64,000 bases of DNA from assembly GCF_009828055.1 (NCBI RefSeq), contig NZ_WTYB01000002.1, forward strand, positions 496,001 to 560,000, given 5' to 3'. Both the position numbers and the translations under genes were made by a program. The notes beneath the pieces are model-generated. The model did not search any database. It was not told the origin of the DNA and saw nothing but the letters and a program-made list of their open reading frames with translations. The DNA is from Erythrobacter ramosus. GTDB taxonomy: Bacteria > Pseudomonadota > Alphaproteobacteria > Sphingomonadales > Sphingomonadaceae. Shown piece after piece: positions 36,797 to 46,187 of the stretch. The first letter of the stretch is position 1. Each line of letters starts with the position of its first letter.

Positions 36797-37474
36797 TTAC
36801 TGAAGCGCGAAGGCCAAGTTGCCGCGTTTGCGGAACCAGCGATTCTCCCCGACCCACGTCGCCAGCGCGGTCATGATCCCGAAAGCGAGCAGCGCCTGCA
36901 TGGCGAAGAATACCCCGGCGCTCTCCGGGTGCGGGCCGAACCAGCTGATCGCCTGCAACAGCAGCATCACGCCGATGAGAATCGCAGGCGGCCCCGCCGG
37001 GCCACGCGTCCGGCGCAGATAAAAGGCGAAGGCGCCAAGCGTCAGCCCCAGCTCCAGCGGGATCGCGACCCACGGCATGTCCCACAGGCCCAGCCCGAGT
37101 TTGGGCGGCGTGCCGTCCAGCGTCAGATCGGGCACGTGTACCAGCCAGTCGAGCAGCCAGTGCGACAGCACCACTAGTCCGGCCAGCGCGCCCAGCTTCA
37201 CATCGCGGCGCTGCACCGCCACCACGCCGAGCAGCGCGGCGGCAAAGATCGTGGTTCCGATCAGGCTGTGGGTATAGGGCATGTGATAAAAGTCGATCGG
37301 CGACATCACACTTGCTGGCGGGTCGACGATGCGCATGTGCTCGACGCCGATGATGCTGAAGATGAAGAACGCCCAGTCGACCAGCTGCGCCGCCACGAAC
37401 ATCAGCCCCAACCGCGGCCGCTCAGGGCTGACCGCAGCGGCGACGAAAGCAGGGGCGAAGTGGCCGATGAACAT
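36797..37474 (-). CDS. Membrane protein, YdjM-like predicted metal-dependent hydrolase
   Basis: 225 residues with about six membrane helices. The motifs MPYTHSLIGTTIFAA and SHWLLDWLVHVPDL carry the histidine and aspartate pattern of YdjM-type membrane hydrolases. FVAAQLVDWAFFIFSIIG precedes them. The N-terminus starts MFIGHFAPAFVAAAVSP, so the ATG at 37474 is right. Activity and substrate are unknown. Next on the same strand upstream is the DUF2177 gene. Confidence 0.7.
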   Translation of the reverse strand: MFIGHFAPAFVAAAVSPERPRLGLMFVAAQLVDWAFFIFSIIGVEHMRIVDPPASVMSPIDFYHMPYTHSLIGTTIFAAALLGVVAVQRRDVKLGALAGLVVLSHWLLDWLVHVPDLTLDGTPPKLGLGLWDMPWVAIPLELGLTLGAFAFYLRRTRGPAGPPAILIGVMLLLQAISWFGPHPESAGVFFAMQALLAFGIMTALATWVGENRWFRKRGNLAFALQ

Positions 37475-37490
37475 GGAAGCAGCGTGCGCC

Positions 37491-37916
37491 TCAGCTGGGC
37501 GTTGCGGCGGTGGCCGGGACGAAGCGGAGCACCACAAAGGTGGCAATCCCGCTCGCCGCGCCGGTCACGAACGCGCCCCACAAGATATCGAGCACGCTGA
37601 TATGCGTCGCCCAGACCTTCATCACCGCCTGCGAGGTGAGGTCGAAGGTGGCGTAGCACAGCGCGCCAAGCAAAATCCCGTTGAGCACGGCAGCTTGCAC
37701 CGTCCCGCTCTCGATCCCCGGACGGATTGCAAACCAGGTGATGCCGGCGATGTAGATCAGATAGAAGGCAATCGCCGCACCGGCGTTGAAGTCCTTGGCC
37801 ATGATCTCGCCGATCACCGGGCGATAGAGATTGCCCGCCGCCCAGCGCAGCCAGACGATGTCAAACGCCAGAAAGGATACGGCTGCGACGCCATAGGCGA
37901 TGATCCACTTAAGCAT
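37491..37916 (-). CDS. DUF2177 family membrane protein
   Basis: About 141 residues with four predicted membrane helices. Family features are FLAFDIVWLRWAAGNLYRPVIG, NAGAAIAFYLIYIAGITWF, LLGALCYATFDLTSQAVMKVW and SVLDILWGAFVTGA. Function unknown. The stop is 16 bases before the start of the YdjM-like gene, suggesting a two-gene operon. The start at 37916 (MLKWIIAYG) is used. Confidence 0.85.
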   Translation of the reverse strand: MLKWIIAYGVAAVSFLAFDIVWLRWAAGNLYRPVIGEIMAKDFNAGAAIAFYLIYIAGITWFAIRPGIESGTVQAAVLNGILLGALCYATFDLTSQAVMKVWATHISVLDILWGAFVTGAASGIATFVVLRFVPATAATPS

Positions 37917-37988
37917 ATTGCGTGCAATTCCTGTTTTGGTGATCCCGCCCGTCACGGCCAGCCTTGACCGCGCCCGCGCGCCCCGTCA

Positions 37989-38273
37989 ATGCTTGGCACC
38001 ATGGACGAGGGCACAGGATCACCGGCAACTGCCGGACAAGACATTGCAGGCATGAGCTTCGAGCAGGCGCTGGCCGCGCTCGAACAGATCGTGCAGGCGC
38101 TTGAGCGCGGGGATGTGCCGCTGGATCAGTCGATCAGCCTTTATGAACGCGGAGAGGCGCTGCGGCTTGCCTGCCAGCAGCGGCTCGACGCGGCGCAGGC
38201 TCGGATCGAGCGGATTGTGACGGCAGCCGATGGCCGGGCGACCGGCACTCAGGCCTTTGACGCGGAAGGCTGA
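37989..38273 (+). CDS. xseB: Exodeoxyribonuclease VII small subunit
   Basis: 94 residues. The conserved helical core is MSFEQALAALEQIVQALERG, then VPLDQSISLYERGEALRLAC. It partners XseA (not in the window) to degrade single-stranded DNA. A second ATG at 38001 is equally possible. It ends four bases before ispA, a very common xseB-ispA pairing. Confidence 0.95.
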   Translation: MLGTMDEGTGSPATAGQDIAGMSFEQALAALEQIVQALERGDVPLDQSISLYERGEALRLACQQRLDAAQARIERIVTAADGRATGTQAFDAEG

Positions 38274-38277
38274 ACCG

Positions 38278-39189
38278 ATGCTGGCAGAGACACAAGGCAA
38301 TGTGCTGAGCGACGCGATCCGCAATGTGCAGTCCGAAATCGATTCGCTGTTCGATGCGCTGTTGCCGGTGCCGGATGATACCAGCGCGCGTTTGATCGAG
38401 GCGATGCGCTATGCCGCGATCGGCGGCGGCAAGCGGGTGCGCCCGCTGCTGGTGTGCAGCACCGCCAGCCTGTTCGGCGTCTCGCGTGATGCGGCGCTGC
38501 GCGCGGGCGCTGCGATTGAGGCGATCCACGTCTATTCGCTGATCCACGATGACTTGCCCTGCATGGACAATGACGATCTGCGCCATGGCAAGCCGACCCT
38601 GCACAAGGTCTATGACGAGGCAACCGCGGTGCTGGCGGGCGATGCGCTCCATGCGCTGGCCTTCGAAATTCTCGCGGACGATGCCACCAGCGAAGACCCC
38701 TTCACCCGCAGTGAGCTGATCCTGACGCTGGGCAAGGCATCGGGGATGCACGGCATGGCCGGCGGGCAGATGATGGACATGGTCGCGGATGAGGAAGGGG
38801 TCGAATATGACCTCCACACCATCACCCGGCTGCAACAGCTGAAAACCGGCGCGCTGCTGGCTGCCAGTGTCGAGATGGGGGCAATCCTCGGCAAGGTCGC
38901 GCCGCAGGGCCGCGCGCATCTGAGGGCTTATGCCCGCGATATCGGCCTCGCGTTCCAGATCGCTGACGATCTGCTCGATGTCGAAGGCGATATCGAGAAG
39001 GCGGGCAAGGCGCTGCGCAAGGACGAAAGCCAAGGCAAGCAGACCTTCGTGACGCTGATGGGCGCGGAAAAGGCCCGTGAACAGGCCCGCGCGCTGGTCG
39101 ATCAGGCCGTCCTGCGCCTTGCCTCCTATGGCAGCGAGGCGGACATCCTGCGCGCGCTCGCCCGCTTTATCGTCGAACGCGAGTCCTGA
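38278..39189 (+). CDS. ispA: Polyprenyl (farnesyl) diphosphate synthase
   Basis: 303 residues. The first aspartate-rich motif is in LIHDDLPCMDNDDLRHG, the second in QIADDLLDVEGD. GGGKRVRPLL and GMAGGQMMDM are also family-typical. It condenses IPP with DMAPP or GPP to farnesyl diphosphate for ubiquinone, undecaprenol and carotenoid side chains. It is coupled to xseB; the start at 38278 follows its stop by four bases. Confidence 0.95.
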   Translation: MLAETQGNVLSDAIRNVQSEIDSLFDALLPVPDDTSARLIEAMRYAAIGGGKRVRPLLVCSTASLFGVSRDAALRAGAAIEAIHVYSLIHDDLPCMDNDDLRHGKPTLHKVYDEATAVLAGDALHALAFEILADDATSEDPFTRSELILTLGKASGMHGMAGGQMMDMVADEEGVEYDLHTITRLQQLKTGALLAASVEMGAILGKVAPQGRAHLRAYARDIGLAFQIADDLLDVEGDIEKAGKALRKDESQGKQTFVTLMGAEKAREQARALVDQAVLRLASYGSEADILRALARFIVERES

Positions 39190-39223
39190 GCGAAGTTCTC
39201 ACGGCAAACAGAGGGGAAAGCTG

Positions 39224-39988
39224 ATGGCATTCCGGCAGATGATTCAGGAAGAAAGCCGTGGCGGTGTCACCATGCGGGTGCATCGCTATGTCGAAAAGAA
39301 GATGGTCGCGCGCGGGCTGCCCACCGGTGTGGAAGGCCAGATGCACTACATCGCCGAGCCGACGGATGTGCACCAGCTTGAAATCGAACTCAGCAACGCA
39401 TCGGTTCTGATCGAACCGGGCGCGCTGCAATACTCCTATGGCAACCTCAGCGCCGAAGTGGTCCGCCACGAGGCGAACAAGGGCTTCTTCGCGCGCGCCG
39501 CCGCCTCAGCCGCGACCGGCGAATCTGCCCATGCGACGCGTTATTCCGGATCGGGCACGATCTGGTGCGAGCCGGTGCGCCGACATTTCGTGCTGGCGAC
39601 GATGGATGGCCCGCAAGATGCTTTGCTGCTGGATGACCGGGCGTTCTATGCCTGCGCGGCAGAGATTTCGCTGACCACGCATATGCACAAATCGGTCTCG
39701 GGCATGTTTTCGGGCAATGGCCTCGCACAGCCCAAGATCACGGGTTCAGGGGTGTTCGCTGTCGAAAGCCCGGTGCCGGTGCACGAAATTGACGAGGTGC
39801 CGGTGCGCCCCGGTGAGGAAGTCGTGGTCGATGGCGATTTCATGCTGATGTATTCCGCCTCGCTTGAAGTGACGATTGGCCCGCTGGTGCAGGGCCTGCG
39901 CAGCGCGATGCGGTCAGGTGAGGGATTTGTCTACAAGATGCGTGGTTCCGGCAGCGTCTGGGTCACGCCGTCAGCCCGGATCGCCTGA
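39224..39988 (+). CDS. AIM24 family protein
   Basis: 254 residues. The AIM24 beta-rich fold runs nearly the full length: SNASVLIEPGALQYSYGNLS, the RYSGSGTIWCEPVRRHFVLA region, PKITGSGVFAVESPVP and GEGFVYKMRGSGSVWVTPS. The family is widespread and mitochondrial in fungi, but its bacterial role is not settled. A strong ribosome-binding site (GAGGGGAAAG) fixes the start at 39224. It lies between ispA and coaD on the same strand. Confidence 0.9.
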   Translation: MAFRQMIQEESRGGVTMRVHRYVEKKMVARGLPTGVEGQMHYIAEPTDVHQLEIELSNASVLIEPGALQYSYGNLSAEVVRHEANKGFFARAAASAATGESAHATRYSGSGTIWCEPVRRHFVLATMDGPQDALLLDDRAFYACAAEISLTTHMHKSVSGMFSGNGLAQPKITGSGVFAVESPVPVHEIDEVPVRPGEEVVVDGDFMLMYSASLEVTIGPLVQGLRSAMRSGEGFVYKMRGSGSVWVTPSARIA

Positions 39989-40025
39989 GCCGAACACGCG
40001 CCAGACCAAGGGAGAGGACATTGTC

Positions 40026-40538
40026 ATGAGCCGCCGCATCGGGATTTACCCGGGGACATTCGATCCCATCACGCTGGGCCACGCCGACATCATCCGGCGC
40101 GGGTCAAAGCTGGTCGATCACCTGATAATCGGTGTGACCACCAATCCGTCCAAGAACCCGATGTTCTCCACCGACGAACGCTTCCGCATGGTGGAGCGCG
40201 AGGTCGCGAACATGGGCCTCAGCAATGTCGAGGTGGTGGGCTTCAACGCGCTGCTGGTGAAATTCGCACAGAAGCAGGGCGCCAATGTCATTATCCGCGG
40301 CCTGCGCGCCGTGGCCGATTTCGAGTACGAATATCAGATGGCTGGCATGAATCAGCAGCTCGACGACGATATCGAAACCGTGTTCCTGATGGCGGATGTC
40401 TCGCTCCAGCCGATCGCGTCCAAGCTGGTCAAGGAAATCGCGGTCTATGGCGGCGATATCGCCCGCTTCGTCAGCCAGCCTGTATGCGAGGAAGTTAACG
40501 CCCGTGTGCGCGAGCAGGGGATGAAGGGCGATTACTAA
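40026..40538 (+). CDS. coaD: Pantetheine-phosphate adenylyltransferase
   Basis: 170 residues. The nucleotidyltransferase site is YPGTFDPITLGHADII (8-23) with the TxGH motif. RGLRAVADFEYEYQMAGMN is the pantetheine side and SLQPIASKLVKEIAVYGGD is the conserved end. It makes dephospho-CoA. The codons upstream of the ATG at 40026 do not fit the family. Close to the AIM24 gene, likely the same operon. Confidence 0.97.
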   Translation: MSRRIGIYPGTFDPITLGHADIIRRGSKLVDHLIIGVTTNPSKNPMFSTDERFRMVEREVANMGLSNVEVVGFNALLVKFAQKQGANVIIRGLRAVADFEYEYQMAGMNQQLDDDIETVFLMADVSLQPIASKLVKEIAVYGGDIARFVSQPVCEEVNARVREQGMKGDY

Positions 40539-40625
40539 GGCTCAGCCATCGCGGTAATGCGCCTCTCATTCATTGCAGTGTCAGCCGGGCAGGGCTAAAG
40601 CGCCCGCATAAATCCGGATGGAACC

Positions 40626-41354
40626 ATGATCATCACCAAGCTTGCGCCTGCCCTTGCCGCCCTGTTGCTGTTCACCGCCCCGCAGGCGGCGTTCGCCCAG
40701 AAGCAGAAGGACGATACCCCGCCCGAGGCTTTCGGCGACAATGCCGAAAAGGCGGATGAGGAAGCCGTCCCCACAGTCGCGCGCACCTATCCGCCGATCA
40801 ATTTTGATCCCACGGTCGATCCCGACAATGTCTGGGTGCTCGATCTGTCGAACGGCCAGCGGGTCAAGATCCGCCTAGCTGCCGAATGGGCGCCCGCCCA
40901 TGCCGAACGGATCAAGACGCTCACCCGCGCAGGCTTTTACAATGGCGTGGTGTTTCACCGCGTGATCGAAGGCTTCATGGCGCAGGGCGGCGATCCGACC
41001 GGCACCGGGCAGGGCGGCAGCGAGCTTCCCGATCTGAAGGCCGAATTCAACCCGATGCCGCACGTGCGCGGCACGCTGTCGATGGCGCGCGCTTCGGAGG
41101 AGGACAGCGCCAACAGCCAGTTCTTCATCGTGTTCTACCCGCGCTTCAGCCTCGACAAGAAATACACCAATTTCGGCCGGGTGATCGAGAACATGGAAGC
41201 GGTTGATGCGATCAACCGTGGCGAGCCTCCCGCGACGCCGACCTATATCCTCCAGGCCTCGCTCGCCAGCGACAACCTGCCGCCCCCGCCGCCGCCCGCT
41301 CCGGCTCAGGATGCGCCGATTTCGGCTGATATGTTGAGCGCGCCGATCCCCTAA
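40626..41354 (+). CDS. Exported cyclophilin-type peptidyl-prolyl isomerase
   Basis: 242 residues with a signal peptide (about 1-22, ending AFAQ). The cyclophilin domain (about 55-205) includes the motifs FYNGVVFHRVIEGFMAQGGD, GRGTLSMARASEEDSANSQ and FFIVFYPRFSLDKKYTNFG. It should speed proline isomerisation during folding in the periplasm. It is followed by queA after a 42-base gap. Confidence 0.95.
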   Translation: MIITKLAPALAALLLFTAPQAAFAQKQKDDTPPEAFGDNAEKADEEAVPTVARTYPPINFDPTVDPDNVWVLDLSNGQRVKIRLAAEWAPAHAERIKTLTRAGFYNGVVFHRVIEGFMAQGGDPTGTGQGGSELPDLKAEFNPMPHVRGTLSMARASEEDSANSQFFIVFYPRFSLDKKYTNFGRVIENMEAVDAINRGEPPATPTYILQASLASDNLPPPPPPAPAQDAPISADMLSAPIP

Positions 41355-41396
41355 GGGGCTTCCCGCGGGCGCGCCATCGGGCTACGGGCGCGCGCC

Positions 41397-42434
41397 ATGA
41401 AGGTTGACCTGTTCGATTTCGATTTGCCCAATGAACGCATAGCGCTTCGACCGGTGCGCCCGCGCGATGCGGCGCGGATGCTCGTTGTGCGCGGGGCGGA
41501 TGCTCCATTCGAGGATCGCGGCGTGCGCGACCTGCCGAGCCTGCTGAACGCGGGCGACGTGCTGGTGTTCAACGATACCCGCGTAATTCCCGCTCAGCTC
41601 GAAGGCCGACGTGCCGATGGCGAGGCCAAGATCGGCGCCACTCTCCACAAGCGGCTCGACCTCAGGCGCTGGCAGGCTTTCGTCCGCAACGCCAAGCGCG
41701 TGAAGGAGGGCGACCAGATCGTCTTCGGCGGCGGCGTCACCGCGATTGCCGAAGCGCGGCTTGCCGATGGGTCGATCACTCTGTTCTTCGAAGGCGAGGA
41801 ACCCGTCGAAGTTCTGCTCGACCGTGCCGGCACCATGCCGCTGCCGCCCTATATCGCGTCGAAGCGCGGGGTCGATGCGCAGGATCTCGAGGACTACCAG
41901 ACGATGTTCGCGCGCGAGGAAGGCGCGGTTGCCGCTCCCACCGCCTCGCTGCATTTCACCCCAAGACTGGTCGACGCGATCGACGCCGCCGGGATCGGGC
42001 GGGCGATGCTGACGCTGCACGTCGGGGCGGGCACATTCCTGCCGGTAAAGGCGGACGACACCGACGATCACCAGATGCACGCCGAGTTCGGCCGCATCTC
42101 GGCAGAGACCGCCAATCAGCTCAACGAAGCCCGCGCCAAGGGTGGCCGGATCATCGCGGTCGGCACCACCTCGCTGCGGCTGCTCGAAAGCGCGGTGGAT
42201 GAGAACGGCATCATCCAGCCTTTCGCCGGAGACACCGCGATCTTCATCACGCCGGGTTACAAACTGCGCGCGGTCGATGGGCTGATGACCAATTTCCACC
42301 TGCCTAAATCGACCCTGATGATGCTGGTTTCTGCGCTGATGGGGCGTGATCGGATGATGGCGGCCTACCAGCACGCCATCGCGAATGAATACCGCTTCTA
42401 TTCCTATGGTGACTCCTCGCTGCTGCTCCCGTAA
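41397..42434 (+). CDS. queA: S-adenosylmethionine:tRNA ribosyltransferase-isomerase
   Basis: 345 residues, full length. It begins [19 protein letters not shown] with the conserved DARMLVV stretch, and carries [24 protein letters not shown] and the C-terminal [18 protein letters not shown]. It transfers a ribosyl unit from SAM to make epoxyqueuosine on tRNA. It is the penultimate step of the queuosine pathway; Tgt, an earlier enzyme of the same pathway, is 2.5 kb downstream. Confidence 0.97.
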   Translation: MKVDLFDFDLPNERIALRPVRPRDAARMLVVRGADAPFEDRGVRDLPSLLNAGDVLVFNDTRVIPAQLEGRRADGEAKIGATLHKRLDLRRWQAFVRNAKRVKEGDQIVFGGGVTAIAEARLADGSITLFFEGEEPVEVLLDRAGTMPLPPYIASKRGVDAQDLEDYQTMFAREEGAVAAPTASLHFTPRLVDAIDAAGIGRAMLTLHVGAGTFLPVKADDTDDHQMHAEFGRISAETANQLNEARAKGGRIIAVGTTSLRLLESAVDENGIIQPFAGDTAIFITPGYKLRAVDGLMTNFHLPKSTLMMLVSALMGRDRMMAAYQHAIANEYRFYSYGDSSLLLP

Positions 42435-42443
42435 TCGGTAGCA

Positions 42444-43385
42444 ATGAGCGAACCTATCCTCTCGATCCGCGGCCTGACCAAGACCTACAAGAACGGCCCG
42501 CGGGCGCTTGATTCGGTCGATCTCGATATCCGCCCGGGTGAGATCTTTGCGCTGCTGGGGCCGAATGGGGCGGGCAAGACCACGTTGATCGGCGCGGTAT
42601 GCGGGCTGGTTCGGCCCACGGGCGGGACGATCACCGCTTTCGGGCAAGACCTGTCGCGCGATTGGCGCAAGGCCCGCGCACGGATCGGACTGGTGCCGCA
42701 GGAACTCGCGACCGATATGTTCGAGACCGTGTGGCGCGCCATCGCCTATTCGCAAGGTCTGTTCGGCCGCCCCTATGATCCCGCGCGGCTTGAGGAGATC
42801 CTGCGCAGCCTGTCGCTGTGGGACAAGAAGGACGCACAGATTCGCGCGCTGTCCGGCGGGATGAAGCGCCGCGTGCTGATCGCCAAGGCACTGGCGCATG
42901 AGCCAGAGTTGCTGTTTCTCGACGAACCAACCGCCGGTGTCGATGTCGAACTGCGCAAGGATATGTGGCAGCAGATTGCGGCGCTGAAAGAGCGCGGCGT
43001 CACCATCATCCTCACCACCCACTACATCGAGGAAGCCGAGGAAATGGCCGACCGCGTCGGCATTATCCGCGGAGGGCGTATCCTGATGGTGGATGAAAAA
43101 CGCGCGATGATGGAGCGGCTCGGCACCACCGAGGCAGTGATCACCTTGGCCGCGCCGCTGGCCGCGATTCCGCCTGCGCTTGCCGGGTTCCCGGTGGAGA
43201 TTGGTGCGGACGGGATGCAGCTGATCTATCGCGGCGGGAACGGGCAGGGCGGGGGCCGTGCACAGGTGGCGCAGCTTACCCAAGCGCTAACCCGCGCGGA
43301 CATTGCCTATACCAGCCTCGACATCCACGATTCGTCGCTGGAAGACATTTTCGTCGGCCTGCTGGGCGAGAAGGAGGCCGCGTGA
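42444..43385 (+). CDS. ABC-2 type exporter ATP-binding protein
   Basis: 313 residues. Walker A is GPNGAGKTT (39-47), signature LSGGMKRR (about 140-147), Walker [15 protein letters not shown] and the switch histidine in [11 protein letters not shown]. The C-terminal tail (about 230-313) is the extra domain usual in YadG-like ATPases. With the next gene it forms an ABC exporter of the drug/carbohydrate type; the substrate is unknown. It starts nine bases after queA and overlaps the permease by four. Confidence 0.92.
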   Translation: MSEPILSIRGLTKTYKNGPRALDSVDLDIRPGEIFALLGPNGAGKTTLIGAVCGLVRPTGGTITAFGQDLSRDWRKARARIGLVPQELATDMFETVWRAIAYSQGLFGRPYDPARLEEILRSLSLWDKKDAQIRALSGGMKRRVLIAKALAHEPELLFLDEPTAGVDVELRKDMWQQIAALKERGVTIILTTHYIEEAEEMADRVGIIRGGRILMVDEKRAMMERLGTTEAVITLAAPLAAIPPALAGFPVEIGADGMQLIYRGGNGQGGGRAQVAQLTQALTRADIAYTSLDIHDSSLEDIFVGLLGEKEAA

Positions 43386-44152
43386 TGTATTTCAACGCTC
43401 GCAGCGCGCTCGCCATCTACCGCCGCGAAATGGCCCGCGCTTTCCGCACCGCATTCCAGTCGATCCTCTCTCCGGTGCTGACCACCTCGCTCTATTTCGT
43501 GGTGTTCGGATCGGTAATCGGCGCGCGGATGGAGCCGATTGGCGGCGTGCCTTACGGTGCCTTCATCATTCCCGGCCTGCTCATGCTGACGCTGCTGGGC
43601 GAGACCACCAGCAACGCGAGTTTCGGTATCTATATGCCGCGCTTCACCGGCACGATCTACGAACTGCTCTCCGCACCTGTCGGCGTGGCCGAGACGCTGG
43701 CCGGTTTCGTCGGGGCGGCGGCGACCAAGGGGCTTATTCTGGCCGCCATCATCCTCGGCACGGCGACGTTCTTTGTGGATTACGAGATCAAATATCCGTT
43801 GCTGGCCGCGTTCTACATCATGCTGGTCGCGGCCAGCTTTGCGCTGTTCGGCTTCATTCTTGGCATCTGGGCGGATAGCTTCGAAAAGCTCGGGATCATT
43901 CCGATGCTGATCCTTACGCCGCTGACCTTTTTGGGCGGCACATTCTATTCGATCCGCGAATTGCCCAGCCCCTGGGACGCCGTCGCGCTCGCCAATCCGA
44001 TCGCTTTTCTGGTGAGCGGCCTGCGTTATAGCTTCTACGGTGTGTCCGATGTGCCGATTGGCGTGTCGCTCGGCCTCACAATCGGCTTCCTGGCGCTATG
44101 TACCCTTGTTATTGCAGTGATTTTCCGCACAGGATGGCGTCTTCGCGAGTGA
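43382..44152 (+). CDS. ABC-2 type exporter permease
   Basis: 256 residues and about six membrane helices, typical of YadH-like permeases. The N-terminal cytoplasmic helix (ARAFRTAFQSILSPVLTTSL) leads into the first membrane segment. PLTFLGGTFYSIRELPSPWD and ANPIAFLVSGLRYSFYG are the family landmarks. It overlaps the ATPase gene by four bases (ATGA), so the pair is coupled. No substrate gene was recognised nearby. Confidence 0.92.
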   Translation: MMYFNARSALAIYRREMARAFRTAFQSILSPVLTTSLYFVVFGSVIGARMEPIGGVPYGAFIIPGLLMLTLLGETTSNASFGIYMPRFTGTIYELLSAPVGVAETLAGFVGAAATKGLILAAIILGTATFFVDYEIKYPLLAAFYIMLVAASFALFGFILGIWADSFEKLGIIPMLILTPLTFLGGTFYSIRELPSPWDAVALANPIAFLVSGLRYSFYGVSDVPIGVSLGLTIGFLALCTLVIAVIFRTGWRLRE

Positions 44153-44262
44153 CGTTCGTAGATCGCCAAAGGCTCTTGGTCGGACCATATGCACTGTCTG
44201 GCTGACATTAACGGCAAGTCCAACCTTCGTTCATTGCGCAGAAAGTCACGCATTCCTAGATG

Positions 44263-44298
44263 TTTGACCACCTGCTGCACCCCCTGCGGCCGGTCAAA
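44263..44298 (+). promoter_or_regulatory. Stem-loop in the 5' leader of the outer-membrane protein gene
   Basis: TTTGACC at 44263 pairs with GGTCAAA at 44292, giving a seven-base stem with a 22-base loop, ending about 16 bases before the ATG and next to the ribosome-binding sequence AAGGATA. It may influence translation or RNA stability. Confidence 0.35.
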
Positions 44299-44313
44299 CG
44301 AAGGATAACAAGA

Positions 44314-44874
44314 ATGAAAAAGATCGCATTCGCTTCGCTCGCAGCGATGGGCGCGATTGCGCTGCCGGCCGCAGCGCAGGCCCAAGATTCGAACCAGCCG
44401 GAAGTCACCATCGGTGCTTCGGTCGGTCTCCACGACCTCGCCGTGGATGTTGAAGATGCCGACCTCGACGGCTTTGACGTCGACGAAAGCGGCGAAATCT
44501 TCGGTGGCTTTGCTGCGGTCGACTTCCCGCTGGGCACCAACCTGTTCGCCGGTGTGGAAGGGAACGCCCACTTCGGCAGCGGCCCGATCGACGCGGAATA
44601 CGGCGCATCAGCCCGTCTCGGCTTCCGCACCGATGGCGGCGCGAAGATCTATGCCCGCGGCGGCTACCAGTGGGTCGACCTCGACGCCGGTAACCTGATC
44701 GGCGTGCCCGATTTCGACGAGAGCGACTTCCCCAATCTGGACACCACCGCTGGTGACTACCTCGTCGGCGTCGGCGTTGAAGTTCCCGTGAGCTCGGTTG
44801 TCCTGCGCGCCAACGTCGATACCATCGCGTTCGACACCCTGCGCGGCACGGTCGGCGTGGGCTTCAAGTTCTGA
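44314..44874 (+). CDS. Outer-membrane beta-barrel-type protein
   Basis: 186 residues with a signal peptide (about 1-23, ending AQAQ). The rest alternates glycine and aromatic residues in short strands (EIFGGFAAVDFPLGTNLF, GAKIYARGGYQWVDLD, LRGTVGVGFKF) and ends in phenylalanine, as expected for an outer-membrane barrel. The middle is rich in Asp. Its ATG is supported by AAGGATAACAAG upstream. A strong terminator follows. Nothing shows its function. Confidence 0.8.
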   Translation: MKKIAFASLAAMGAIALPAAAQAQDSNQPEVTIGASVGLHDLAVDVEDADLDGFDVDESGEIFGGFAAVDFPLGTNLFAGVEGNAHFGSGPIDAEYGASARLGFRTDGGAKIYARGGYQWVDLDAGNLIGVPDFDESDFPNLDTTAGDYLVGVGVEVPVSSVVLRANVDTIAFDTLRGTVGVGFKF

Positions 44875-44899
44875 TCGCCTGATCCGGACTGAGACTGGC

Positions 44900-44951
44900 A
44901 ACGGGCCGCTCGTCATCATGGCGGGCGGCCCGTTTGCTTTTGGCCGGCTCG
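44900..44951 (+). terminator. Intrinsic terminator after the outer-membrane protein gene
   Basis: A perfect ten-base stem, AACGGGCCGC with GCGGCCCGTT, spans a loop of about 25 bases and is followed by TGCTTTT. It lies 26 bases after the stop codon at 44874, and before tgt. Confidence 0.75.
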
Positions 44952-44985
44952 CTTTAGGGGTGACAGGCGGGCGCCGCCTCGCTAG

Positions 44986-46134
<1,149 letters not shown>

Positions 46135-46187
46135 ACCCTGCCTTGCCCCCGCTAGTCTGCACCTCATTGCAGAACCGGGGAGCCTTC

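Noticed and set aside
35717..37177. A 486-codon open frame on the plus strand opposite purL
   Set aside because: Antisense shadow of purL and the adjacent membrane-protein gene; no signal of its own.
41382..43283. A 633-codon open frame on the minus strand opposite queA and the ABC ATPase gene
   Set aside because: Antisense to clear genes with family motifs; its translation has no recognisable domain and is a by-product of high GC.
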